64,000 nt of DNA from Symsagittifera roscoffensis. Taxonomy: Eukaryota; Xenacoelomorpha; Acoela; Convolutidae. Position 1 is the stretch's first letter. Every line of letters begins with the position of its first letter. The translations under genes were made by a program, and so were the position numbers. The DNA is taken from assembly GCF_963678635.1 (NCBI RefSeq), contig NC_087066.1:24665012-24729011 (forward strand). The letters are read 5' to 3'. Below, piece after piece: positions 22,601-32,500 of this stretch. The notes under the pieces were generated by a model, which did not search any database, was not told the origin of the DNA, and was given only the letters and a program-made list of their open reading frames with translations.

Positions 22601-25600
22601 TTTTGACGGGGAGCGCGCACCGAAAAAACACAATTTTTTATAGTCAAAGTTTTCCAAAAAGTGCCCAAAACGGCATTTTTGGCTTGTTGTTGTTTTTCCA
22701 AACTTTGCTGCGGAGCAAATAAATTATGACAAGTCGCCAAGCTCTTCAATCAATCTACTCATATGTAATTTTTACATGACGCAAAAGTTTTTTGCAATGT
22801 TTTTTTTTTGTTATAAATTTTTTCGTGCATAATTTCATCGCGTAACTTGAGTGCCCATAGATTAATAACAAGCATTGAAATGAAGTCAGCGATTCTTGAC
22901 ATTTCAAAAACCAAAAGTCTTAACTCCAGAACTTTACTTCGTCATCTCTGATCTTTATATGCCACCTTGAGACATGCACCTACTTACTTTTTTAGTGTGA
23001 TGGCGAGGGTCTCAAAATATTTGAAGCAGACAAATGTTTTAGTTTAGCTCCGATACCATTTTAGTCCTATGTCATCTATCCTCTTTCTGCTCACCTGAAA
23101 GCTTCTTCGCGGGTTAATGACTTAAGCTGATATGAACTATGGCTGAATTTCAGAGCTCATAACCATTCGCGACCGGGATTGAATTCAAAGATCCAATTTG
23201 AGGTCATGCGTTTTTTATGTTGTTTGCAATAGTGATTTCACATCAAGAACACCTCTGAAATATTTGGAATATCCTGTGTATTTTACGACTTCAAAGCAAG
23301 GTTTCTCGTTTTCCGATCTGACTAAGTTCTTCTGAATAGTTTCATCGAGCATGTGTTAAAATTTTAACCCTGTATCTAAATTTATGCAGAGAAAACAACA
23401 AAAACCTGGAGAAAACAAAGTTTCGTTAGTTTTCTCGTTGAAATCAACTGTTTACGTATTTTTTGTAGGCCAGTGTAACACTCATTCCTCGAGAACAATT
23501 ATTATGATTAATACAGTGCTGATTTAAATTATCCGGACAAAACGAAGAAAACTTAAATTTTCAAACGCGTTTTTCTCAATTTGGGTTAAGATTGGACAAA
23601 AAATGAAAAGAGAAAAGGTTGCTTAGATTTTCACCAGAGTTAATATGGTGCAATTTTTTCTCCAAAATTCTCAATTAAAATTTTACCCTAAAAATGGGTC
23701 ATTTTGGCCTTTTTCAATTAATCAAGAAGTACGTTGTAACTACTTTGTTAATTGATAAAAAATATATATCACAAGAAGCCTCTTACACAGCCCAACAAAG
23801 GTCTACAAGGGTCAAATCTCCAAAAACCGGTATAAGAGAAAATATTTTTGCTTGATAGTCAAGAAATGTATTTTTTACTATGTAAAACCCAAAATCTTTG
23901 CTCGAAAACAAATTTTCAACAATTAATGAAACTTTTACCCGTAAAGATTTTTGTTGGGCTGTGTAAGAGACTTCTTTTGAAAAAAATTTCTCATCATTTA
24001 ACAAATTAGTTTCAGCGTAATTCTTGATTATTTTAAAAAAGCCAAAATGATCATTTTTATTGTAAAATTTTGGTTGAGAAATTCGGAGAAACAATTGCAC
24101 TATATTAACTGGTGAATTCTAAGCAACCTTTTTTATTTTTTGTCCAATCTTTACCCAAATTGAGAAAAACGCATTTGAAAATTTAAGTTTTGCTCGTTTT
24201 GTCCGGATAATTTAAATCAGCATTGTATTAATCATAATATATGTTCTCGTGGAATGAGTGTTACACTGGTCTACAAAAAATACGTAAACAGTTGATTTCA
24301 ACGAGAACACTAACGAAACTTTGTTTTCTCCAGGTTTTTGTTGTTTTCTCTGCATAAATTTAGATACAGGGTTAAAATTTTAACACATGCTCGATGAAAC
24401 TATTCAGAAGAACTTAGTCAGATCAGAAAACGAGAAACCTGGCTTTGAAGTTGTAAAATACACAGGATATTCCAAGTAGTTCAGAGGTGTTCTTCATGTG
24501 AAAGCACTATTGCAAACAAATCATTTTTTCACTAATTCAGTCTGTCGCTTTTTTGTCAAACTGAGTCAGTCTGTCGCTCATCACTACCCCTTGAAAATCT
24601 TTTTGAGCAAATGAATTCGGATTTCTTAAGTTGTTTGCGCGAATGTTTTCACATCCAGAACACTTCTGAAGTAATATAGTATATACCGGCTATCAGGCGC
24701 GGATTTACAATTTTCTCTAAGGGGGGGGGGGGCGGATTTTCAAAAAATTGTCGAAAACTTTGACGACCTTTTTTTTAGGTCGACCAAATTGATTTTCCAA
24801 GCTCTCCTACAGCACTAAAAAGACGTCGTTTTGGCCAAATTTTTGCTCCGCAGGCAATTTTTTTTGAAAAAATATGTTAAAAAGCCGTTTTTGGGCACTT
24901 TTTGGAAAAATGTTGACAAAAAAATGGCGTTTTTTGGCGCGCGCTCCCCCTCAAAGTTAGTATATATTGGCGCCAGAGGCGCCTTTAGAAAAATTTTAGA
25001 GTCAGTCGGCCAAAAATGGATTTCTGAAAAAGTTCCGGAGGACCGCCCCCCCCTCAAATCCGCCCCTGCTGGCTATATTACGTCTTCAGAGCAAAGCAAA
25101 TTTCTTGATTTCGATCTGGCTAAGTCTTCCTAAACAGTTTCATCATGTGCTAAATTTGCAACCCTATATCTTAATCAATTGCAGAGAAATTAGCAAAATT
25201 CGTTCATTTGCTGGTTGAATTCAAGTGTCGACTTATTTGCAGTAGCCCAGTATACGACGACAATTTATCTGACTTCATCATCTGAGAGCGTTCCTTCATT
25301 TTATCATATAGCTACCATTTGTCTATGATTTTTTATCACACTTAGTTTTATTTTCAAAAAAAACTTTGTAAGAGGGAAAATTTGCATTGTAAAAGTGGAA
25401 AAAAAATTTCTTTTAATTAAATTGCACTGTAGTAAATTTAATGTAGCGATGGACCCAATGATACCGACTGTGGCTGCGGATTTGAAGCACTACCAGGACA
25501 ACGATGAGTGGGATCTGGTGAGGCCAGTACCCCTGCGCTTCGGAACCCACGACTGGAGAGGCCAGGCATACATGGACCACTTGGAGATTGTCATACAACT

Positions 25601-27180
25601 GCAGCGCAGAGGTAAGATGAGAGGCCCGAGATGATGAAGGGGGAGTGGGATTTCCATCAGGCAGTGGGTCCTTTTTGGCCCCCTGTAGGTTTATTTTATA
25701 TTAATGAAGAACACATTTCGCTAGATAAATTTCTTCCTATTCAAATCATCTCAATTCGGCATGATACAAAATGCTTTGTTCTCGAAACGCCAGCGGTAAA
25801 AAATGTATTTAGTTGAGAAACAATAGTAAAGAGAATAGAATCTTGGTTTAAAAAACTGTTGTGCATTTGTCAAAGGATTATTGCAGGTCTCTTCTACAAC
25901 ATCGTATTCATGCTTCCCAACATTCTACTCTACATGCTGTCAACCCTAGTCTTCGTCATCCCAGTCGAGTCGGGAGAGAAGGTCGGATTCTCCATGACTA
26001 TCCTCCTCGCCGCAGTCGTCTCCTTCGGAGCCATATCCGAGATGCTCCCAGCCAGTTCCCTCAACTTCCCAGTCATAGCTTATTTCCTGGCTCTAGTTGT
26101 GTCCCACATGGCTCTGGATACATTTCTCACTACCATAGGTAGAATAGTTTTAATTTTTTTTGTCTTTTATTTAATTGAAGTGAAAAAAAAATTATTATTT
26201 TTTGTTTTTGTTATTTATTTTTTCTTTTTTCTTTTGCAAAGATAACTCTCGTCTGGAAAAGCCCATAATAATCATCCGAGAACAAATTTTTTTCATTATA
26301 CAAAAACAATTGATTTTCTTAAAACGAAAAGTGTTTTTTTCTTTGCAAATTTTTAAATCTTCCAAGATTTGAATGCTTTAGTGATTAATGTGCATTTCAT
26401 GGACGACCGCTTCAAAATGCGAACTAGTCTGCGAAAAATTATTTCCGGCAACGTTCCGATCTTTTTCGGTCTCAAGCCATGTCCCATCGAGAAGGCGTTA
26501 CCGAGAAAACGGGAGCGGGACGAACGGAACCAGCTGATGGAACAACTGGAAAAAGGACACAATCAGGAGAATGTTAAAAAAGATGACGGAGATGACGACG
26601 GGAAGAACCAAAAATGGGCCTCAGTCGCAAATAGGCTCGGAAAGGCGTCCCAGGCAAGAAGTGTTATAGCTCTGTGGAAATGTTTTGGGATAAAATTCGT
26701 CACAAATAAAACTTGATAGCCTGTCAAAAAACGTATTATGTGGGGATGAGTTATAACGAGATCTCTAAATTATCAAGCAATCCAAGCACGGCCAAACTTC
26801 ATTGAAAATAAATGAGTAGATTACAGAATTGTCATTGATTTTATGAATTATAGGAAAAACAACAAAAAGATCACTATCAAATGCCGTTATACAAATATTC
26901 ATTTTTTGATATTCCGCTTTCGATCGATTTGCAAAAAAAAACAGATTAGTTATTCCAGGTAGCACTGGAAACAGCTGCTGGAACGAATAAGCGCAAGAGT
27001 TTCTTGCTGACCCAGACGAATCAATTTCTGAAGGCGGTGGACCAGGTGAGAGTGCTGGAGAGCGATGACAACATGGACTTCCTCTGGCAGTATCTGGCCA
27101 AACTCATAGACCGAGTCTTCCTCTATCTTCACATTATAATCGCAATCACTGTCATGATTGGATTCTTTGGAGCGACTTGA
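19455..27180 (+). CDS. Cys-loop ligand-gated cation channel subunit (nicotinic-like, non-alpha), seven exons
   Basis: The exons are 19455-19656, 21471-21614, 22306-22509, 25447-25611, 25887-26138, 26367-26660 and 26975-27180, giving about 488 codons, the usual length for a nicotinic-type subunit. Order: signal peptide (residues 1-23), extracellular ligand-binding domain, Cys-loop CAFDVSHFPTDSHKC (C153-C167, 13 residues between), M1 (240-262, conserved Pro249), M2 (271-290), M3 (297-322), intracellular loop, M4 (468-485). The GEK motif before M2, Thr6', Leu9' and Glu20' of M2 predict a cation-selective pore. Loop C has no vicinal Cys pair, so this is a non-alpha subunit. A possible ATTAAA poly-A signal lies at 27,375. 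It should act in the plasma membrane as one of five subunits. All junctions before the last are clear GT-AG in phase 1; the exon 6/7 junction is my best guess. The ligand is not predictable. Confidence 0.88.
19745..20475 (+). repeat. Direct repeat of about 270 bp in receptor intron 1
   Basis: Two diverged copies, about 19,745-20,010 and 20,175-20,475. Shared landmarks are ACCACATAT/ATCACAAAT near the start, TCAGTGTC/CCAGTATC in the middle, and GCTTA(C)..ATAGCT..ATGCTT..ATTTAAGCC and GGCCATTTTGG at the end. No coding potential. Confidence 0.6.
21471..21614 (+). CDS. Receptor exon 2: loops D and A/E region
   Basis: Acceptor TCTGTTTCAG/AC and donor ATCA/GTGAGC, phase 1 at both ends. It encodes DVNEKDGYLYSKMWLWYYY, aligning with the family's VDEKNQ...WL...W segment, and ends with FWHADI, the equivalent of the WxPD motif. 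Confidence 0.85.
21800..22020 (+). mobile_element. hAT-like MITE fragment
   Basis: In receptor intron 2. It shares TTTTTCGGCG..GCGCTCC, TTGGCGCCAAAGGCGCC and GGTCAGTC with the complete copy at 24,694-25,068, and ends in the C-rich CCGCCCCCTCCCC. Both termini are incomplete. Confidence 0.6.
22306..22509 (+). CDS. Receptor exon 3: Cys-loop
   Basis: Acceptor TTTGCTCTGCAG/TT, donor ATAA/GTCAGT, phase 1. It contains the complete Cys-loop with 13 residues between the cysteines, including FPTD, followed by the KCRLRFGQW strand typical of the family. Confidence 0.92.
22530..22720 (-). mobile_element. hAT-like MITE fragment, reverse orientation
   Basis: Immediately after exon 3. GGGGAGCGCGCACCGAAAAA, CCAAAAAGTGCCC and TGCTGCGGAGCAAA are reverse complements of blocks in the 24,694 copy. 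It is truncated on both sides. Confidence 0.6.
23220..24519. repeat. 1.3-kb imperfect palindrome in receptor intron 3
   Basis: The left half from about 23,220 (GTTTGCAATAG) matches the reverse complement of the right half ending about 24,519 (CTATTGCAAAC), through to a centre near 23,870. Scattered mismatches and indels are present. The inner 712 bp form a MITE with its own termini; the outer roughly 295 bp on each side are also inverted copies of each other. Confidence 0.85.
23514..24225. mobile_element. Palindromic pogo/Tc1-mariner-like MITE (MITE-A)
   Basis: Terminal inverted repeat CAGTGCTGATTTAAATTATC / ATAATTTAAATCAGCATTG, flanked on both sides by TA (23,512-23,513 and 24,226-24,227), the target duplication of Tc1/mariner-type elements. 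712 bp, no transposase frame, almost wholly self-complementary. A second member is MITE-B. Confidence 0.82.
24640..25260 (+). repeat. Third, diverged copy of the palindrome arm, interrupted by a MITE
   Basis: From GTTGTTTGCG (about 24,640) through TTCACATCCAGAACAC and, after the inserted MITE, TACGTCTTCAGAGCAAAG ... GCAGAGAAATTAGC, this matches the left palindrome arm (23,220-23,420) in direct orientation. It is the same repeat, older and less similar. Confidence 0.7.
24694..25068 (+). mobile_element. hAT-like MITE, complete copy
   Basis: The ends are CAGGCGCGGATTT and AAATCCGCCCCTG. The flanking 8-mers CCGGCTAT (24,686-24,693) and CTGGCTAT (25,069-25,076) form an 8-bp target duplication with one mismatch. 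CAGG-type ends and 8-bp duplications fit the hAT superfamily. No transposase. It contains a G12 run at 24,721 and the internal palindrome GGCGCCAGAGGCGCC. Five partial relatives occur in this window. Confidence 0.85.
25447..25611 (+). CDS. Receptor exon 4: loop C and pre-M1
   Basis: Acceptor TTTAATGTAG/CG, donor AGAG/GTAAGA, phase 1. It encodes NDEWDLV, a loop C without adjacent cysteines, and the pre-M1 strand ending QLQRR. The usual Pro after the Arg pair is replaced by Gly at the junction. Confidence 0.88.
25887..26138 (+). CDS. Receptor exon 5: M1, M2 and M3
   Basis: Acceptor TTATTGCAG/GT, donor ATAG/GTAGAA, phase 1. M1 is FYNIVFMLPNILLYMLST, the linker PVESGEK, M2 VGFSMTILLAAVVSFG followed by AISE, and M3 NFPVIAYFLALVVSHM. 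GEK plus Glu20' indicate cation selectivity. It is GC-richer than the surrounding introns, as expected for coding sequence. Confidence 0.93.
26367..26660 (+). CDS. Receptor exon 6: intracellular M3-M4 loop
   Basis: Acceptor AATCTTCCAAG/AT. It encodes LNALVINVHF (matching the family's LNVHFR after M3) and then a charged, Lys/Asp-rich cytoplasmic loop. The donor chosen is AAGAA/GTGTTA, weak but in phase 1 like all the others; the open frame itself runs on to 26,716. Confidence 0.7.
26975..27180 (+). CDS. Receptor exon 7: amphipathic helix and M4
   Basis: It encodes FLWQYLAKLIDRVFLYLHII, the classic MA-helix/M4 signature, and stops at TGA 27,178-27,180. Two acceptors are possible: TTCCAG/GT at 26,959 (phase 0) and AAACAG/CT at 26,975 (phase 1). 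The second keeps the phase with exon 6, but the first has the better pyrimidine tract. Confidence 0.75.
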
Positions 27181-28079
27181 AGCTACATATGTGAAACACA
27201 GCTTGGAAACAATCGGGAAAAACCTTCCGACAAGTTGATAGACTTCTTTTTTATGCGACTAGCCGCTGTATGTGAGCTGAGAGCAGTTTGATGTAAACTA
27301 AGGAAAATAGCTACTTATGTAATTTATAAGAAATCACTAATAGCAATATTTGAAGACCATTTTTAGGACCCTTTATTAAAGACTCGATATAACTAAAAAA
27401 AACTCTTCATTTTTTTCACTTGCAGTACAAGTGTGTTGTAACCGGGAACTAGACTGTTTTCCAGAAAACATTTTTTTTTTACAAATCGGTCAGAAAAAGA
27501 GTACGATTTAATCGAAAAAACCAACTATCGCTCTATTCAGTTGACCTTTTGATGAAATGATATAGAGCTTGCTTGAGGCTTCAAAGATACCGAGGTCGAT
27601 TCCAACCGGAATTGATTCTAGCGTGTACTTTTACTAACTGGAATTATTTGCCTTGTATTAATCAAGTTTTCGGACTATCGTGTGCCTGCTTTTTTGTCGG
27701 CTTAATGACCGCAACAGGTACTTCTTCAGTAGTTTTCCATGATTTTGAACGCCATTGCTTAATATTTTTAATGATGCAAGTAATTGGATTGCAAAATTTC
27801 TTTGTTGCAGAATTTGGTTGCAGAAATTTCTTTGATGCAGAAACTTGTTGCAGAAATTTGAAAGTTCCAGAAATTTTTGTAACGAATCTTTTTTTAATAA
27901 GTTATTTTTTGGTAAGGTTGTGATAATTGGTGACTAGATTTATTTTTCAGGCTAAATTTTTTCCTCATTGGATTTGCACATGAAAAACTATTATGTGCCC
28001 TCAAATTGCTTTCGAATTGAAATGGTCTCATAGCATTTTTCAGAAGTTTTGTATAAAAGATTTTGGAATTATAGCCAGA
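27181..28079. other. Receptor 3' region and intergenic sequence
   Basis: It includes a candidate ATTAAA poly-A signal at 27,375-27,380. At 27,795-27,880 a run of TTGCAGAA(A)TTT-like units repeats about four times and gives a short open frame of no known family. No other gene. Confidence 0.4.
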
Positions 28080-28126
28080 CTGTGCACTAGGCGCACAATT
28101 TAGTGTTTGCCCGCATCCAGTTTCAA

Positions 28127-28900
28127 GCGTTAATAATCGATTATAATATGATTTTAGTACCAGTCTACAAAAATTGAGAAAAAATTAATTTTAATCAATT
28201 AATAATCGATTATAATCTCTCGTTTTGAAATCAAATAAAATCAAGTATAATACATTATAATCAATTATAATCGATTGTTTTTATCCGAAATTCTATTCGA
28301 TTGTTTTACTGAAAAGATCCATTTTCATCGAATATAATTGTTTATAATCCTTTTAGTTTGCCTATTTTATCTTCGACCTTGCATAATAATTGCTTATATT
28401 TTATGCTTTTCGTAGACGTGGGTTTATTCAAGTTTGTAACGTTTTTTTTATTTCTTTTTGAATATAGTTGTTTCATGATGATCATTGTAAGTTTCTTTGA
28501 CCACCAAAAAATCAGCATATTGCTTTGGTTTCATGACTTGTATTGAAAAGTTATAATTTACATATCGCGGGATTCTTTCAACTAATATGAAGGGATCTCT
28601 ATCAAACTTTTGTTTTGCAGCAAAACTTTGTGTTCAGATGAACCAAAGAGTGACAAGATATCTCACTCTTAGGAGATTTTCGACAGAAAATATTTTTTTA
28701 TAATCTATTATAATAGACTATAATAGATTATAAGAGATTATAAGAGATTTTCGGAAAAAGTGTAATCAATTATATGTCTATATTTTTAATAACGTCACAA
28801 AAAGTGTTACGATTATAACGGATTATGAATCGTTTAAAATATCTAATTTTGGCGCTTATAATTAATTAAACTTTTGATAAACGTACAATTTTAATTGTAA
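28127..28900. repeat. Cluster of AATCGATTATAAT-type short palindromic repeats
   Basis: The palindrome-like core AATCGATTATAAT and variants (ATAATCAATTATAATCGATT, TAATAATCGATTATAATC) recur many times. A local tandem stretch of TATAATAGATTATAAGAGAT units lies near 28,690-28,755. It is not a regular satellite but is far denser than chance. Confidence 0.65.
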
Positions 28901-29262
28901 TATAATCGATTAATTTCTCTTTTTACTGAGTGCGGGTAGGTCTGTGGAATTCGAAGAGAAGTCTTGAAACTTGTTAAAAACTTTGTCGGAACTACCAAAG
29001 AAAACTAAAAAACAAAAAAACACAAAGAGAGCGTCCTTGTAGCTGATACCGCTTACAATTCACGAAATACACATTTGGACTCGTAATGGTTTTTTGGGCT
29101 GAAAGAAATGCTCTTTCTGCTCTCAACTTTTTTAGTTGTTTTTTATTTGATAAATAAATTAAGTTTACAGAATTGAAGCATTTTGAAACTTTTAAAAACT
29201 CGTTTAATACTACAAAACAATCAGTTCATTACGATAGGTACTGTTGTGTGCGCCTAGTAGTA
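28901..29262. other. Non-coding stretch before MITE-B
   Basis: No gene. The last 60 bases (from ACTACAAAACAATCAGTTC) recur at 30,920-30,975 and mark the sequence into which MITE-B inserted. Confidence 0.5.
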
Positions 29263-29264
29263 TA

Positions 29265-29941
29265 CAGTGCTAATTTAAAATATCCGGAAAAAAAAAATTA
29301 AAATTACGACGCATTTTTCTCATTCTATATGACAAAGGATGAGGACCAAATTTGCTCAAAATTTTAACATAAATATAATGGTGCGATTTCCTTAGCAAAA
29401 TTCGAGCTCAAAAAATTACCCCAAAAACGATTAATTTTGGTTTTGATTAGTCAATCAAAAATTACTTGTATCTGATTTGTTTTTTAATCTACAATATCAC
29501 TGCAAGCCTCGATGTAGGCCCCCAAATTAAAAAAGGATGTAACCTCCTAAAGTGGACGCAAAAGGTTTATAAATGTTTTGATTAGAAAAATTGGTGTTTT
29601 TTGGATACGAAAATAAATATGTTCATAAAAAGCTGAGAAAATTATTCCCTTCTTAAATTTTGTTGGGCTACATAAGAGGTTGGCCTACATTGCAGTGGTA
29701 TAATTTTGTCAATAAGTTAGGTGTAATTTTTGATTATCTAAACAAAACCAAAAGTTATCGTTTTTGTGGTACATTTTTGCGCTCGAATTTTGCAAAAAAA
29801 AATTTCTGCTTAAGTTTCTGTTAATTTTTTGAGCAAGATTGGTCCTCATCACTTTTCGTCTAAAATCAACACATTTCGAGAAAAACGCGTTTTTTAATTC
29901 AACTTTTATTTATTTTGTTCCGATAATTTAAATCAGCACTG
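29265..29941. mobile_element. Palindromic pogo/Tc1-mariner-like MITE (MITE-B)
   Basis: 677 bp. CAGTGCTAATTTAAAATATC at the left and ATAATTTAAATCAGCACTG at the right, flanked by TA (29,263-29,264 and 29,942-29,943). It is largely self-complementary, with the central blocks TTGTTGGGCTACATAAGAGG and AGGCCCCCAAATT pairing loosely. Same family as MITE-A, no transposase. Confidence 0.82.
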
Positions 29942-30054
29942 TATTCTATTGGACCAAATATAGAATCATAAAGATCAAATGACTTAACAGTTTTTTCACC
30001 GTTCTATTTTTTTTTGCCTGAGATTGAAAATTTCGAAAGTTTTGTTTTTTTTTT

Positions 30055-30170
30055 GTTTTTTTTAGGTCGATCAAAATGTTTCTCCGAGCTCTCCCAAAGC
30101 AATAAAAAAAATTGACCTGTTTTGGTCAATTTTTTTTTGCGCCGCAAGCAAATTATCTACAAGGCCTCCG
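30055..30170 (+). mobile_element. hAT-like MITE fragment
   Basis: TTTTTTAGGTCGATCAAAAT, GAGCTCTCC and TTTGCGCCGCAAGCAAATT match the 24,780-24,855 portion of the complete MITE. Termini are missing. Confidence 0.55.
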
Positions 30171-30919
30171 GCCCCTCCTCCTTAATCCACTACTGATTGA
30201 TACAAAAATAACTCATCAACGATTAAATTTGAGTTCTGAAAAAATTAACATCTCCATTTTGATTTTAAGGATAAATTATTACCAATAATACTGAAGGATC
30301 ATTTGTAAGGCTAAGAAACGTTATTTGCTTTGATCCAACAAGAGACAAGTTTAAATAAACGCTGTCAGTAATGTCAAATTCCGCCCTGTTTCTCAAATTA
30401 TTGCAGAGAGAAGGATGAGATGTCAACGAAGTTGTTTCATTTAATCGCTGATTAACAAAAGCCCGATTGGCCATTGGCCGTGAATTTTTCAAATAAAACG
30501 TAATTGCAGCTTGCATCAATTTAAGTTTAAATATTTTGAGCACAGATTGCAGATTGGTTCACATTATAGACATTGGACAAATAAAAACACGGAGTGCGCT
30601 TTCATTTGCTGGTCGGATAAACTAAAATTTTAACAAAAAACCAACATATCTTTCAATTTTGAGCTGATTTTCAAAAATGGCTGCAAGAAGTAGTCGAGTA
30701 CTAGGCAAGAAACTAAAGGAAAGCTTGTGTGTCTAATTTGGAAATTTAAACTCACTTTCTACATAATTCCACGGTGATTCTGCTAAACCTGTGCCTTTCA
30801 CATCGTTGGGGAGAGTGTTAGTCAGCATTCAATGTAATGGCTCGGACGCAAAATTATATTAAAACTTATTTTTTTAACCATATTTTGGCGGTAAAGTCTC
30901 ACAACAGCATGCACCAAAT
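30171..30919. other. Non-coding intergenic stretch
   Basis: No convincing gene. A 92-codon minus-strand frame at 30,265-30,543 resembles nothing I recognise and has no supporting context. Confidence 0.4.
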
Positions 30920-31010
30920 ACTACAAAGCATTCAATTCATTTTGATAGGTAGTGTAGTGTGCGTTTAGTAGCATAGATCTTTATTGAGCTAAATGTACAG
31001 TCATAAAGAT
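30920..31010 (+). repeat. Paralogous empty site of MITE-B
   Basis: AATACTACAAAGCATTCAAT and GATAGGTAGTGTAGTGTGCG match the left flank of MITE-B, and TCATAAAGATGAA matches its right flank. Here the two flanks are joined directly, without the MITE. Confidence 0.7.
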
Positions 31011-31229
31011 GAAAAAAAAATTACGAAATCTGAAAAAAAATCATGAAAAATTTTTAATCGGTTATGCAATCAAATAATTTGTTACGAAAACTCATCACCA
31101 ATCTGAGACTTTTTGTCACCTTTTCGTGAACTGATGCAAAAAATTAGAGACATCAACTGTCAGAAACCCAGTTTTCGGGAAAATGCAAAAAAAATGACTA
31201 ATCGTTATTTTAATATTAAACTAAAAATT

Positions 31230-31361
31230 AAATTCAATTGCGATGCCTCACATGGAAGCTTGGGACCATCCCTTGAACAGGACCATAGGGTCAACTGGCA
31301 GACAGCATACTTCGCCAGTAGATTTGCTAACGTGGTAGAATCAACAAATTGGAGCTACTAG
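31230..31361 (+). pseudogene. RNase H fragment of a gypsy element
   Basis: It encodes FNCDASHGSLGPSLEQ and WQTAYFASRFANVVES, the first part of a Ty3/gypsy RNase H (compare KTDASHSGLDASLEQ and VSFASRFLN of Gyp-1). No other part of an element is seen next to it, so it is an isolated relic. Confidence 0.75.
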
Positions 31362-31962
31362 TTTTAAATGGGCTTTGGATCGATTCAAATTTTTGTCTCC
31401 TGGATCAACACTTATCTGTTTTAACGGACAATTAAAGCACATAAAGGCTGATTGATACACATGTTGGCAAATTTAATGTGTCAAAATAGCATCCGCGCAA
31501 TAATCCTGAAAACTCTAATTTTTTGGACAAGATATGTACTCTGCTTAGAACGATGAAATTTGCATTAGCGGCTCTAAGAAATAGAAAATGTTTTCTATCC
31601 TCCTGACCTCAAGTCTTTAGAATAAAATTATGTTTTTGCTAATAAAACAGATTTATTCTTTAAAAAAAACAAAAAGAAATTGACGAGGGAGAAGAGACGA
31701 TTTGTTACAACTCCACCTCGGAAGTTATGATAATCTCTAGCTGGACAATCTACATGTCTCAGAGGTTTGCCTGTAACTTGATGGGAGATTTTTAATCCCG
31801 GCTGGCCTACTTGCATGAAAATCAAGAGTCGAACAAGACAGTACATTTGTTGGCCAAAAGTTTTTGCTTAAAAGCATATATCGTAAAAGCAGGTGGAAAC
31901 TTGAAGCAACCTGCTAAAACAGCAGGCCTAGGAAAGCTGAATACGGTCGTACGACCAAATCA

Positions 31963-32500
31963 AACAAGGCTGCTCGTATCAGGGCGAAGCCCTGAATGTT
32001 CCGACTGCCTTTTAAGGTCTATGGAGCAGCAAGAACATGAAAAATTTAAATAGCAAGAACATGAAAAAATTAATTGTAATAAAATAAAGTTAAAATAAAA
32101 AAAAACTTGAGATTCTTTTTGTGAAAAACATCCCCCCACACGCCATATTAAGTACGAAGTGATAGATTTTGCTCCTATTAACAAATCAAATCAAAAATGA
32201 CATATAATCTTCCTTAAATCAATTTGGAACGATTTCTAATACGGATTAAATCTCGCTATTCGCGCGTTATTTGTCCCAATTTGGCCAAAATGGCAACCTT
32301 TAAACCACCATAACTTTACGAAAAATGATCACAGGTGAAATATATTTCCAAATTCAAGCTCAGAACAACAATAGTTTTTGAATGATATAAAAAATTCCGT
32401 CAAAAAAGGCTAGTTAAGAAGTCGAAATTTGATAAAGAAAAAAAAACCCACCACGAGCGCAAATATTCCGTTACTTTCGTTACGAAAGTCGGAACAAAAA
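31963..32500 (+). repeat. Dispersed hairpin repeat, copy 2
   Basis: Starts CAAACAAGGCTGCTCGTATC with hairpin CAGGGCGAAGCCCTG at 31,980-31,994, then GAATGTTCCGACTGCC and TAAGGTCTATGGAGCAG. At 32,465-32,495 it has CCGTTACTTTCGTTACGAAA, also found in the copies near 46,380 and 50,000. No coding capacity. Confidence 0.75.

Noticed and set aside
24831-25133. 100-codon frame in receptor intron 3
   Set aside because: It is the body of the hAT-like MITE. The same frame is not maintained in the other copies.
27573-27923. 116-codon frame downstream of the receptor gene
   Set aside because: Composed partly of TTGCAGAAATTT repeats; no family resemblance.
28127-28900. CRISPR-like array
   Set aside because: Repeats are irregular, palindromic and without spacers of constant length; the setting is a eukaryotic genome.
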